From positions 421,848-485,847 of the forward strand of contig NZ_KZ319341.1 of the NCBI RefSeq assembly GCF_002744735.1: 64,000 nt of DNA, given 5' to 3'. The notes under the pieces are model-generated. The model was not told the DNA's origin, searched no databases, and saw only the letters and a list, made by a program, of their open reading frames with translations. Origin of the DNA: Marinobacter guineae (GTDB taxonomy: Bacteria; Pseudomonadota; Gammaproteobacteria; Pseudomonadales; Oleiphilaceae). The translations under genes were made by a program, and so were the position numbers. Numbering within the stretch: position 1 is the first letter of the stretch; each line of letters starts with the position of its first letter. Shown here piece by piece: positions 52,244 to 61,332 of the stretch.

Positions 52244-55120
52244 ATGCGACGTTGGGGCATTCGCAAGAAAGTTTTGGTGGTAACCCTGGTTCCCACGCTT
52301 CTGACTACCTTGATGCTGGGGCTCTTTTTCACCTACAGCTGGGTCACCAATATTGAAAGCCTGCTCAGGGACCGTGGCGAATCACTGTCACGCCAGTTGG
52401 CGGCGGGTTCGGAATACGGTCTGTTCACCGCCAACCGGAGCCTTCTCAGCAGCCTCTCCAATGCCCTTCTTGAAGAGCAGGACGTTCGCTCAATCACCTT
52501 TTTTAGCAGCGACGGCTCACGCCTGCTGCACACCGGGCCGGGCAGTTCTGACACCGTGAAAACCGACGAGCTGACAGCGGAGCGAGCGACACGAATCTTC
52601 CGGGAGGACAGCACCCGTTTCATTACCCCGGTTTTCCTTCAGGACCTGATGATTGAGAGCATGATGGACCCGGATGCCCGCCAGTCCATGTCCGGCCTGC
52701 GGGAACCGCTTGGCTGGGTTGTTGTGGAGATGTCCCACATCCGAACCGAGAAGGAGACCTACAAGGCGCTGCTGATTTCCCTGCTGCTGGTACTCGGTGG
52801 CGTTATCCTCAGTATGGCCATTGCCCTGAGGCTTAGCCGCGCATTCACCAACCCGGTATTCGAACTGAATGCAGCCGTTGCCAAGCTCAAGGAAGGAAAG
52901 CTGGATACCCGTGTTTACACCGGGGCAGGCCCTGAATTCGAGCAGCTTGAATCGGGGCTCAATGCCATGGCTGAGGAACTGAGCAAGGCCCAGGCCGAGA
53001 TGCAGCAGAACATTGACCAGGCCACCGAAGACCTGCGGGAAACCCTGGAAACCATCGAAATCCAGAACATTGAGCTCGACTTTGCCCGGAAAGAGGCTCT
53101 GGAGGCGAGCCGGATCAAATCGGAATTCCTGGCCAATATGTCCCACGAAATCCGCACGCCGCTCAATGGAATTATCGGTTTCACCGAACTGCTGCTGAAA
53201 AGCCCGCTGCCGAGGCAGCAGAGGGACCACCTGAGCACGATCCGGAAGTCCTCGGAAATCCTGCTGACGATCATCAACGATATACTGGACTTCTCCAAGA
53301 TCGAGGCCGGAAAACTCATTCTCGACCGGGTACCGTTCCAGTTACGGGATATCGTCGAGGAGGTCATGGTGATGCTGGCACCGGCCGCCCATGCTAAAAA
53401 CCTGGATCTGGTACCCCTTGTCTATACCGATGTACCGGACAACATCATGGGCGACCCGTTGCGGGTCAAACAGGTCATCACCAACCTGGTCAATAACGCC
53501 ATCAAGTTTACCCAGACGGGTGAAGTGGTTCTCCGAGCAAGCCTGGAAGAAGAAGAGAAAGACACCAATCGGGTCACCCTCCGCCTGAGCATTTCCGATT
53601 CCGGCGTGGGCCTTTCCCGGGCCCAGCAGCAATCCCTGTTCAATGCCTTCAGTCAGGCGGACGCATCCACTGCCCGCCAATATGGCGGTACCGGCCTCGG
53701 CCTGGCCATATCCAAGCGGCTGGTCGAGGAAATGGGCGGCAAGATCGGGCTCGATAGTGAGCTGGGCAAGGGCTCGACCTTCTGGTTTACCCTGACATCG
53801 GAGCTGGCAACCAGCGGTGAAGCCATCGCACCGAGGGATGCGCTGCGTGGTGAGCGGGTTATCTACCTTGAGCAACAAAAAACCACGGGCCTGGCGGTAG
53901 AACACCTGCTGCGCGACTGGGGCATGGTGGTTGACCGGGTGACGTCACCCGGAGCCCTGCAGGAGCAGATCGAGGAAGCCCAGAAAAGCCAGTCGGGGTA
54001 TGCCGTGGCCATTGTTGGCATTACCCGCCACCTGCTCAATTCCAGCCAGTACTGCGGGCTGGTGCGCACCCTGGAAATCGAACGGGATTGCCGGACACTG
54101 CTGTTGACTCCAACGCTTGAAACCCACGAAACCCCACTCTCGGCTCTGGCCAGCGGTCACCTGACCAAACCGGTGTGCCGCGACGCCCTTTACGACGAGC
54201 TCTTGCTTCTGGTGCATGGCATCGACTCCGCGGGACGCACCACTGTGGAATATGAAACTGCCGGACATCTGCTGTCCACTGGCGACGTGCCCAGAGTTCT
54301 CGCCGTGGATGACAACGACGCCAACCTGAAACTGGTCCTTACCCTGCTCGAAGACTGCCAACTGGAAGCCGAAGGGGCATCCAGTGGATTTGAAGCCCTC
54401 AGCAAGGCCAGGCAGAAACCCTTCGACCTGATATTCATGGACCTTCAGATGCCGGGCATGGATGGCGTTGAAACGGCTGCCCGGTTAAGGGAGATGGATA
54501 CCGGCGATCACCGGACTACGATCATTGCTCTTACCGCACATGCATTGGCCGAGGAGCAGGAGAGGCTGACCAGGCAGGGATTCGACGGCTACATGCCGAA
54601 ACCCATCAGCAGCAGCCAACTCACCGAAATCATTCACGAGTACACCGGCTATGTCTGCCCGAGTATGGCCGGCACCGGGCGAACCCGGATACCGGAAGTC
54701 CGGGACACCCGCCGCGCCCTGCGTCCGTCAACACGCCAGATGCAACAGGACTGCATGAGTGTTGATGAGAGCATTCAGTTGGCGGCCGGCAAAGCGGACC
54801 TGGCCGAGGAACTGTTCAGCATGCTGCTGGAGCAGGTCCACGTCGATCTGGAACGGGTATCAGAATTCTGGGTAAACCAGTGCATGGATGAGCTGCTGGA
54901 GTGCGTTCACAAACTCCATGGTGCTACCCGCTACTGCGGTGTTCCGGAACTTCGAACCGCGGCCAACCGGCTGGAAACAGCCATCAAGTGCTCCGCACCG
55001 GATATGGAACAACAGAAAGACCAGCTCCTTTCCGCCATGGAGCGCCTGCAGATCTGGAGCGAACAGACCGACTGGCAGCAGCTGTTTCGCGAACGGCACC
55101 AGGCCGCCGAAACCTCCTGA
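52244..55120 (+). CDS. barA: hybrid sensor histidine kinase BarA/GacS
   Basis: The 958-residue tripartite kinase controls the Gac/Rsm (Csr) pathway by phosphorylating GacA/UvrY. It has an N-terminal TM helix (about 10-33), a periplasmic sensor region, a second TM (about 178-200) and HAMP. The histidine kinase has His301 in [11 protein letters not shown] and a full ATPase domain ([30 protein letters not shown]), then a degenerate receiver-like segment (about 535-660), a receiver with D733 ([13 protein letters not shown]) and an HPt domain with His892 ([10 protein letters not shown]). The gene stands between cysM and pdxJ. Its response regulator and RsmA are outside the window. Confidence 0.95.
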   Translation: MRRWGIRKKVLVVTLVPTLLTTLMLGLFFTYSWVTNIESLLRDRGESLSRQLAAGSEYGLFTANRSLLSSLSNALLEEQDVRSITFFSSDGSRLLHTGPGSSDTVKTDELTAERATRIFREDSTRFITPVFLQDLMIESMMDPDARQSMSGLREPLGWVVVEMSHIRTEKETYKALLISLLLVLGGVILSMAIALRLSRAFTNPVFELNAAVAKLKEGKLDTRVYTGAGPEFEQLESGLNAMAEELSKAQAEMQQNIDQATEDLRETLETIEIQNIELDFARKEALEASRIKSEFLANMSHEIRTPLNGIIGFTELLLKSPLPRQQRDHLSTIRKSSEILLTIINDILDFSKIEAGKLILDRVPFQLRDIVEEVMVMLAPAAHAKNLDLVPLVYTDVPDNIMGDPLRVKQVITNLVNNAIKFTQTGEVVLRASLEEEEKDTNRVTLRLSISDSGVGLSRAQQQSLFNAFSQADASTARQYGGTGLGLAISKRLVEEMGGKIGLDSELGKGSTFWFTLTSELATSGEAIAPRDALRGERVIYLEQQKTTGLAVEHLLRDWGMVVDRVTSPGALQEQIEEAQKSQSGYAVAIVGITRHLLNSSQYCGLVRTLEIERDCRTLLLTPTLETHETPLSALASGHLTKPVCRDALYDELLLLVHGIDSAGRTTVEYETAGHLLSTGDVPRVLAVDDNDANLKLVLTLLEDCQLEAEGASSGFEALSKARQKPFDLIFMDLQMPGMDGVETAARLREMDTGDHRTTIIALTAHALAEEQERLTRQGFDGYMPKPISSSQLTEIIHEYTGYVCPSMAGTGRTRIPEVRDTRRALRPSTRQMQQDCMSVDESIQLAAGKADLAEELFSMLLEQVHVDLERVSEFWVNQCMDELLECVHKLHGATRYCGVPELRTAANRLETAIKCSAPDMEQQKDQLLSAMERLQIWSEQTDWQQLFRERHQAAETS

Positions 55121-55130
55121 GCCTGCCTGA

Positions 55131-55871
55131 TCAGGCCCGGGGCCGAGCCTGATCAAGAATGGCTTTCATATCTCGGACTGCCTCCTTCAAGCCGGTGAAG
55201 ACGGCGCGGGCAATAATGGCATGGCCAATATTCAGTTCGTTGATGCCCTGAATCGCGGCCACTCGTTCGGTGTTATGATAGTGCAGGCCATGGCCGGCGT
55301 TCACAATCAGCCCCCTCTTGCGCGCATAGGCGACAGCATCGGCAATAGTCTTGAAAGCCACCTCCTCCGCCTCGCCAGTGCCGGATTCTGCATATTCGCC
55401 GGTATGCAGCTCCACCACCGGGGCACCGCAGCGAACCGCAGCATCAATTTGCACCGGGTCCGGATCAATAAACAGTGACACCTCGGCGCCGATCCGGGCG
55501 AGGCGTTCACAGGCCTTTGCCACCCTGGATTCCTGGCCATCGACATCCAGACCACCTTCGGTGGTCAGCTCTTCCCGTTTTTCCGGCACCAGACAAACAC
55601 ACTCCGGCCGCACCTGCTCTGCAAACGCCAGCATGGCATCGGTAACGGCCATTTCGAGGTTCATCTTGGTTTGCAGTACTTCTTTCAGGAGCAGCACGTC
55701 CCGGTCCTGGATATGACGCCGATCTTCCCTCGGATGGATGGTGATGCCATCTGCACCCGCTTCCTCTGCCATCAGCGCCGCCTGTACCGGGTCCGGATAC
55801 CGGGTTCCCCGCGCCTGCCGGAGGGTGGCAACGTGATCAATATTGACGCCAAGCAGAACTCTAGGATTCAT
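55131..55871 (-). CDS. pdxJ: pyridoxine 5'-phosphate synthase
   Basis: The 246-residue TIM-barrel enzyme condenses 1-deoxyxylulose 5-phosphate with aminoacetone phosphate derivative to give PNP. Motifs are [15 protein letters not shown] at the N-terminus, [13 protein letters not shown], and [10 protein letters not shown] near the end. Length matches E. coli PdxJ (243). It overlaps recO by 11 bp and is the last gene of the lepA operon; barA ends 10 bp beyond it, convergent. Confidence 0.96.
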   Translation of the reverse strand: MNPRVLLGVNIDHVATLRQARGTRYPDPVQAALMAEEAGADGITIHPREDRRHIQDRDVLLLKEVLQTKMNLEMAVTDAMLAFAEQVRPECVCLVPEKREELTTEGGLDVDGQESRVAKACERLARIGAEVSLFIDPDPVQIDAAVRCGAPVVELHTGEYAESGTGEAEEVAFKTIADAVAYARKRGLIVNAGHGLHYHNTERVAAIQGINELNIGHAIIARAVFTGLKEAVRDMKAILDQARPRA

Positions 55872-56589
55872 GTGATTCTCCCCGAAGGTGAGTGAAAAGG
55901 CTGCGACTGTTCAGGGGCCGCCCCTGCAGAAGGTAATCGGTGAGCACCCGCATAACCCGCTTGGACACCCTGCGACAGGTATCCGATTGAAAATCCTCCC
56001 GGGCCAGGGCTAACAACACCTCCCCCGGTAGACTTTGCAGGCGTACTCCGGGCGAGACCCCGGACACAATGCCCTGCTCCGGATCATAACAATACTGCTG
56101 GCTGGCCTCGACGGGTTGCCGCGTGTCAGTGGTGACATCCCAGGCAAAGCCGTAGCCCAGGGCATATGCGAACGCCAGTTCGAAGTGCCGGAGCACCGGC
56201 TCGACATCTGTTGTGCCTGACAGCTGGCCGATGGCATCGATGTAGGCCGCAAACAGAGTCGGGTGTGGATCAGAAGCCGGAAGAACCCGCTGCAGCAGTT
56301 CATTGAGGTAAAGACCACTGTACAGGGAGATAGTCCGGGTCAACGCCGGGCCACTGCGCACATCCACCTGGGTAAGTGTTTTCAGGTCACCCCGACCCAC
56401 CCAGTCCATAACCAACGGCTGGAAAGGCTGAAGTTGGGCTTTCAGGGGACTCTTGGCGCTATTGGCGCCCTTGGCGATCACGGTCATGCGGCCGTGATTC
56501 AGGGTGAACACATCAACCATGAGGCTGGTTTCCCGCCATGGGCGGCGGTGAAGGACATAGGCGGGCTCTTGCAACTCAGGCCCTCTCAT
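55861..56589 (-). CDS. recO: DNA repair protein RecO
   Basis: The 242-residue protein supports RecF-pathway loading of RecA on gaps. It has an N-terminal OB fold ([21 protein letters not shown]) and a helical C-terminal domain; the family zinc cysteines are absent, as in other gammaproteobacteria. ATG 56589 lies 7 bp after the era stop; its 3' end overlaps pdxJ by 11 bp. Confidence 0.93.
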   Translation of the reverse strand: MRGPELQEPAYVLHRRPWRETSLMVDVFTLNHGRMTVIAKGANSAKSPLKAQLQPFQPLVMDWVGRGDLKTLTQVDVRSGPALTRTISLYSGLYLNELLQRVLPASDPHPTLFAAYIDAIGQLSGTTDVEPVLRHFELAFAYALGYGFAWDVTTDTRQPVEASQQYCYDPEQGIVSGVSPGVRLQSLPGEVLLALAREDFQSDTCRRVSKRVMRVLTDYLLQGRPLNSRSLFTHLRGESHES

Positions 56590-56596
56590 ACCCGCC

Positions 56597-57514
56597 TCAG
56601 AGGTCGTTCATGCCCAGGCTTTTGAGTGCCCGGTCGCTGTCGGCCCAGCCACGCTTTACCTTCACCCAGAGCCGCAGCATGATTTTGCTATCGAACATAC
56701 GCTCCATATCTGCACGCGCCTCCTGTCCGATACGGCGCATCCGTTCGCCCTTGTCCCCGATCATGATCTTTTTCTGACCTTCTCGTTCTACCAGGATGAG
56801 CGCAGAAATGTGCAGGGTCTTGCCCTCGCGCTTAAACTCTTCGATTTCAACCGCTACCGAGTACGGCAGCTCTGCACCCAATTGCCGGGTGATTTTTTCC
56901 CGGACAATTTCGGAGGCAAGAAAGCGTTCGCTGCGATCGGTGATCTGGTCATCCGGGTAGAAATGGATACTCTCCGGCAGGAAACGGCCCACCGCCTCTT
57001 CAAGAGGCTTCAGGTTGGTTTCCTTGAGGGCTGAAAGCGGAATAATCTCTGCGAACTCACGCTTTTTCGAGACCATATCCAGGTGTGGCAGCAGGCTTTC
57101 CCGCTTCTCGATCTTGTCGACCTTATTGACCGCCAGGATAACCGGGCATTTCAGCTTGCTGAGTTTCTCCAGTACCATTTCATCGGCAGTGGTCCAGGCC
57201 AGCTGATCCACTACAAAAACCACGACATCCACGTCAATCAATGCCGACGTGGCCGCCTTGTTCATATAGCGGTTCAGGGCCCGGGGTTCTTCTTCGTGCA
57301 TGCCTGGCGTATCTACATAAATCGCCTGGACTGGGCCGACGGTCTTGATCCCAAGCACCTGATGCCGGGTCGTCTGGGGCTTGCGGGAGGTAATACTCAG
57401 CTTCTGCCCGAGAATATGATTCAGCAAGGTGGATTTACCCACATTCGGGCGACCGACGATGGCCACAAAACCGCAGCGACTGTCCGGATTCTCCGGACGG
57501 GTGATATCGTTCAT
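56597..57514 (-). CDS. era: GTPase Era
   Basis: The 305-residue GTPase helps 16S rRNA maturation and 30S assembly. The G1 motif is [13 protein letters not shown]3 DTPGMH, G4 NKVDK, and the C-terminal KH domain contains [17 protein letters not shown], which binds the 3' end of 16S rRNA. The start overlaps the rnc stop by one base (TAATG). Confidence 0.96.
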   Translation of the reverse strand: MNDITRPENPDSRCGFVAIVGRPNVGKSTLLNHILGQKLSITSRKPQTTRHQVLGIKTVGPVQAIYVDTPGMHEEEPRALNRYMNKAATSALIDVDVVVFVVDQLAWTTADEMVLEKLSKLKCPVILAVNKVDKIEKRESLLPHLDMVSKKREFAEIIPLSALKETNLKPLEEAVGRFLPESIHFYPDDQITDRSERFLASEIVREKITRQLGAELPYSVAVEIEEFKREGKTLHISALILVEREGQKKIMIGDKGERMRRIGQEARADMERMFDSKIMLRLWVKVKRGWADSDRALKSLGMNDL

Positions 57515-58203
57515 TACTGGTTCTCCACGCCCAGTTCTTTCAGGGCGTTACGGGCTGCCTGCTGCTCGGCCACGCGGCGGCTGCTGCCGGTCCCGGTGGT
57601 TTTTCGATCCAGCGAAGGCAGCGCACAGGATACGTGGAAGGTCTGGTTGTGAGCTTCACCGTCCACGGTAATCACATCGTACCTCGGCAGCGGAAACTGC
57701 CGGGACTGAAGGTACTCCTGAAGACGGGTTTTCGGGTCTTTCTGGGTGTCCTGAAGGTCCAGTTTCTCCAGACGGTGTTCGAACCAGCGCAATACCTGCT
57801 CACGGCAGGTGTGAAAGTCGCTGTCCAGATAAATGGCACCGATGATGGATTCCACCGCATCGGCCAGAATCGACTCCCGACGGAACCCGCCGCTTTTCAG
57901 CTCACCAGACCCCAGGCGCAGGTAATTGCCAAGCTGGAACTCCCGGCCAATTTCCGCCAGCGTGACACCCTTGACCATGCGAGCACGAAGCCGGCTTAGC
58001 TGCCCTTCCCGGGCTTTTTCAAAATGGAGGTACAGGTATTCTGCAATGACCATGTTCACAATGGAATCACCAAGGAACTCAAGGCGCTCGTTATTCTGGT
58101 TCCCGTAACTCCGGTGGGTAAGCGCCAGCAAAAGCCGCTCCGGCGATTGGAACTGATAGCCTATGCGGCGCTGTAACTGATCCAGATCCGGTTGTGAACT
58201 CAC
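57514..58203 (-). CDS. rnc: ribonuclease III
   Basis: The 229-residue enzyme cleaves double-stranded RNA, including rRNA precursors. The signature [17 protein letters not shown] carries the metal residues, and a double-stranded RNA-binding domain fills the last ~70 residues ([12 protein letters not shown] onward). The start is GTG 58203, overlapping the DUF4845 stop (GTGA). As in many proteobacteria it is coupled to era. Long hairpins such as those at 4204-21984 are potential substrates if transcribed. Confidence 0.96.
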   Translation of the reverse strand: MSSQPDLDQLQRRIGYQFQSPERLLLALTHRSYGNQNNERLEFLGDSIVNMVIAEYLYLHFEKAREGQLSRLRARMVKGVTLAEIGREFQLGNYLRLGSGELKSGGFRRESILADAVESIIGAIYLDSDFHTCREQVLRWFEHRLEKLDLQDTQKDPKTRLQEYLQSRQFPLPRYDVITVDGEAHNQTFHVSCALPSLDRKTTGTGSSRRVAEQQAARNALKELGVENQ

Positions 58204-58589
58204 TTGCCCTTCATCTCATATTCATGCTTGAAGTGAACGACCGTATCCACGTTACTGAACAGGTTATTACGCACTTCGTAATCAACGTTTATAACGACAA
58301 ATTCGCCGTCTTTCTCAACGGAAATGTTTTTGGCATCAAAGCCCCGGACATTGTTTACACTGAGGCGCTTGTTAATCAGCGTGCGCACCTGCGCCGGCCC
58401 CATCTGCGAGAGACCCTCGGTGCCATCAAGGCTTTCCAGCGCCTCCTGGATGGTAACGTCATCCAGGTAAGCGGGACCGAGCTTGATCACCAGAGTCAGC
58501 AAGCCACCAAAAAACAGCACCATAACCATCATCGTCAGTGCCGAGGCACCCCTTTGACGGCTCATGCCGGAAAGTTTGTTTTTCTTCAT
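58200..58589 (-). CDS. DUF4845 single-pass membrane protein
   Basis: The 129-residue protein has one N-terminal membrane segment (about 18-40, [20 protein letters not shown]) and a soluble C-terminal domain, as in DUF4845. The family sits between lepB and rnc in many gammaproteobacteria and has no known function. The initial stretch resembles a pilin-like signal anchor. It is coupled to rnc by a 4 bp overlap. ATG 58589. Confidence 0.88.
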   Translation of the reverse strand: MKKNKLSGMSRQRGASALTMMVMVLFFGGLLTLVIKLGPAYLDDVTIQEALESLDGTEGLSQMGPAQVRTLINKRLSVNNVRGFDAKNISVEKDGEFVVINVDYEVRNNLFSNVDTVVHFKHEYEMKGK

Positions 58590-58615
58590 TATGCCTGCAC
58601 TCCAGATAGTCCGAG

Positions 58616-59413
58616 TTACTCGATTCCGCCGACACGATCAAAGGATGGCAGACTGGTCAGGGATTTCCAGTGCATCCAGATTGCAAAGGCCTTGCCGACT
58701 ACCAGCTCGTCAGGGACCATGCCCCAGTAGCGGCTGTCGTTGCTGTTATCGCGATTATCGCCCATGACAAAATAGTGGCCCTCGGGCACCTGCCATTCGC
58801 CTTCACCACTTCCACCGGGGCGGCCCAGAGTCAGGTAGATGTCGTGTTCAACCTGGCCAAGATCTTCCCGGCGCAACTCCATGGGCGGCAGCCTCGCGAT
58901 AAATCGGGTCTCCACAAGCTCGCCGTTGATGAATAGCTGCTTGTCCTGATACCGGATGCGGTCGCCTGGCTCGCCAATGACCCGCTTGATGTAGTTGGTC
59001 TCGCCATCTTTCGGGTACTTGAACACCATCACATCGCCCCGCTGAGGATCATCAACAGTCAGGACCTTGGTGCCCGCGACGGGCAACCGAAGCCCGTAAG
59101 CGTACTTGTTGACCAGAATAAAATCCCCGACCTCAAGCGTTGGCAACATGGAGCCGGACGGAATCTGGAACGGCTCCACCAGAAAGGATCGCAGTACCAG
59201 CACAATCGCCAGCACCGGGAAAAAAGAACGGCTGAGATCAACGAGGTATGGCTCTTTGGGTTCGTCTTCTTCACCGGCTGAGCCACCTGCAGCGTTGTCA
59301 CCGGCACGGGAACCAGCGAGGCGACGCTCTCGAAGAAACAGCTTGTCAGCCAGCCAGATCAGACCCGTTGCAAAGGTCAGTACCACCAGAACCAGGGGAA
59401 AATCGATATCCAT
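58616..59413 (-). CDS. lepB: signal peptidase I
   Basis: The 265-residue inner-membrane protease removes signal peptides from exported proteins. A TM helix is at residues 4-22 and a second hydrophobic segment near 55-75. The catalytic Ser lies in PSGSMLPTLEVGD and the Lys in GDVMVFKYPKDGE; box E reads VMGDNRDNSNDSRYWG. ATG 59413 lies 12 bp after the lepA stop. Confidence 0.96.
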   Translation of the reverse strand: MDIDFPLVLVVLTFATGLIWLADKLFLRERRLAGSRAGDNAAGGSAGEEDEPKEPYLVDLSRSFFPVLAIVLVLRSFLVEPFQIPSGSMLPTLEVGDFILVNKYAYGLRLPVAGTKVLTVDDPQRGDVMVFKYPKDGETNYIKRVIGEPGDRIRYQDKQLFINGELVETRFIARLPPMELRREDLGQVEHDIYLTLGRPGGSGEGEWQVPEGHYFVMGDNRDNSNDSRYWGMVPDELVVGKAFAIWMHWKSLTSLPSFDRVGGIE

Positions 59414-59425
59414 CCAGGGGGCCTT

Positions 59426-61228
59426 TTAGTTATCCACTTTCAGTACGGCAAGAAACGCTTCCTGAGGCACCTCGACATTACCCAGTTGCTTCATACGCTT
59501 TTTACCTTCTTTCTGCTTCTGCAGCAGTTTCTTCTTCCGGCTGACGTCGCCACCATAACACTTGGCGGTTACATTCTTGCGCAGCGCCTTCACAGTAACC
59601 CGCGATACCACCTGGTTTCCGATGGCGGCCTGAATGGCAATATCAAACATCTGCCGCGGAATCAGTTCCTTCATCTTCTCGATCAGCTGACGCCCCTTGC
59701 GATGCGCCTGTTCCTTATGGACGATCAGCGCCAGCGCATCCACCCGCTCACCATTGATCAGCACATCCAGCCGTACCAGGTTGGCGGTCTGGAAACGGGT
59801 GAAATGGTAATCCAGCGAGGCAAAGCCACGGCTGGCGGACTTGATGCGGTCGAAGAAATCCATCACCACTTCCGCCATGGGCAGCTCATAGGTAACCTGA
59901 ACCTGGGTCGACATGAAATGCATGTTCTTCTGAACGCCCCGCTTCTCCTCACACAGGGCAATCACGTTACCGAGATGCTCCTGGGGCACCAGAATGTTCG
60001 CTTCCACCATCGGCTCTCGCATTTCCTCAATAGAGCCAATATCCGGAAGGCTTGACGGGTTGTCCACCGACAAGGTCTCACCTTGCTTGGTAACCACCTC
60101 ATAGATCACCGTAGGCGCGGTGGTAATCAGGTCGATGTCGTATTCCCGCTCCAGCCGCTCCTGGATGATTTCCATGTGCAACATACCGAGAAAACCGCAA
60201 CGGAAACCAAAACCAAGGGCGTCCGAGCTTTCGGGCTCGAAGAACAGGGAGGCATCGTTCAGGGTCAGTTTTTCCAGCGCATCCCGAAAATCGTTGTAAT
60301 CGTCAGCACTCACCGGAAACAGACCAGCGTATACCTGCGGTTTGACCTTCTTGAAGCCAGGCAGCATGGGTGTTTCAGCAGCAAACTTCTGGTGCACGAT
60401 GGTATCGCCGACCGGCGCACCATGAATATCCTTGATACCGGCCACGACAAAGCCGACGTCGCCGGCTTCCAGCACGTCCGTATCGGTTGGCTTGGGATTG
60501 AAAATCCCGACCTTGTCCGCGTTCCAGGCTTTGCCGGTGGACTTGATGACGATCCTGTCGCCCTTTTTCAGGGTGCCTTCGGTCACTCTGACAAGGGATA
60601 CGACGCCCAGGTAATTATCGAACCAAGAATCAATGATCAGCGCTTGCAGAGGCGCGCTGCGATCGCCTTTGGGTGGTGGAATCTTTTTGATCAGGTCTTC
60701 CAGCACATCTTCCACGCCCATGCCGCTTTTGGCGCTGCAGCGCACGGCATCAGACGCCTCGATACCAATGATGTCCTCAATTTCCGCCGCCACCCGCTCC
60801 GGCTCGGCCTGGGGCAGGTCCATCTTGTTCAGGACTGGCACCACTTCCAGCCCCTGCTCAATGGCGGTATAGCAGTTGGCCACTGACTGCGCTTCCACAC
60901 CCTGCCCGGCGTCCACCACCAGCAACGCCCCTTCGCAGGCGTAAAGCGAACGCGACACTTCGTAGGAGAAATCCACATGGCCCGGTGTATCGATAAAGTT
61001 CAGCTTGTATATCTGGCCATCCCGGGCTTTGTAATTGAGCGTGACACTCTGGGCCTTGATGGTAATCCCTCGCTCACGCTCAAGATCCATGGAGTCCAGG
61101 ACCTGTTCTGCCATTTCACGATTGGTCAGGCCACCACAGAGCTGGATGAAACGGTCTGCAAGTGTGGATTTACCATGGTCGATGTGGGCGATAATGGAAA
61201 AGTTACGGATTCGGCTCAGTTCAGTCAC
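59426..61228 (-). CDS. lepA: translation elongation factor 4 (LepA)
   Basis: The 600-residue GTPase acts on stalled or mistranslocated ribosomes. G1 is [14 protein letters not shown]3 DTPGHVDF, G4 NKMDLP; the C-terminal domain unique to LepA ends [19 protein letters not shown] chose GTG 61228 (TELSRIRNF) to match the family start; a TTG at 61234 is also possible and neither has a clear ribosome site. It leads the operon lepA-lepB-DUF4845-rnc-era-recO-pdxJ. Confidence 0.96.
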   Translation of the reverse strand: MTELSRIRNFSIIAHIDHGKSTLADRFIQLCGGLTNREMAEQVLDSMDLERERGITIKAQSVTLNYKARDGQIYKLNFIDTPGHVDFSYEVSRSLYACEGALLVVDAGQGVEAQSVANCYTAIEQGLEVVPVLNKMDLPQAEPERVAAEIEDIIGIEASDAVRCSAKSGMGVEDVLEDLIKKIPPPKGDRSAPLQALIIDSWFDNYLGVVSLVRVTEGTLKKGDRIVIKSTGKAWNADKVGIFNPKPTDTDVLEAGDVGFVVAGIKDIHGAPVGDTIVHQKFAAETPMLPGFKKVKPQVYAGLFPVSADDYNDFRDALEKLTLNDASLFFEPESSDALGFGFRCGFLGMLHMEIIQERLEREYDIDLITTAPTVIYEVVTKQGETLSVDNPSSLPDIGSIEEMREPMVEANILVPQEHLGNVIALCEEKRGVQKNMHFMSTQVQVTYELPMAEVVMDFFDRIKSASRGFASLDYHFTRFQTANLVRLDVLINGERVDALALIVHKEQAHRKGRQLIEKMKELIPRQMFDIAIQAAIGNQVVSRVTVKALRKNVTAKCYGGDVSRKKKLLQKQKEGKKRMKQLGNVEVPQEAFLAVLKVDN

Positions 61229-61332
61229 AGACAATAAATACTCAGTTAAGACGAAGGTTTGAGCCCGGAGAGGCCACGACCCGGACCCGGGAACGGCGTG
61301 ATTTTACCGGTTACCGGCCGCCATTGCCATGA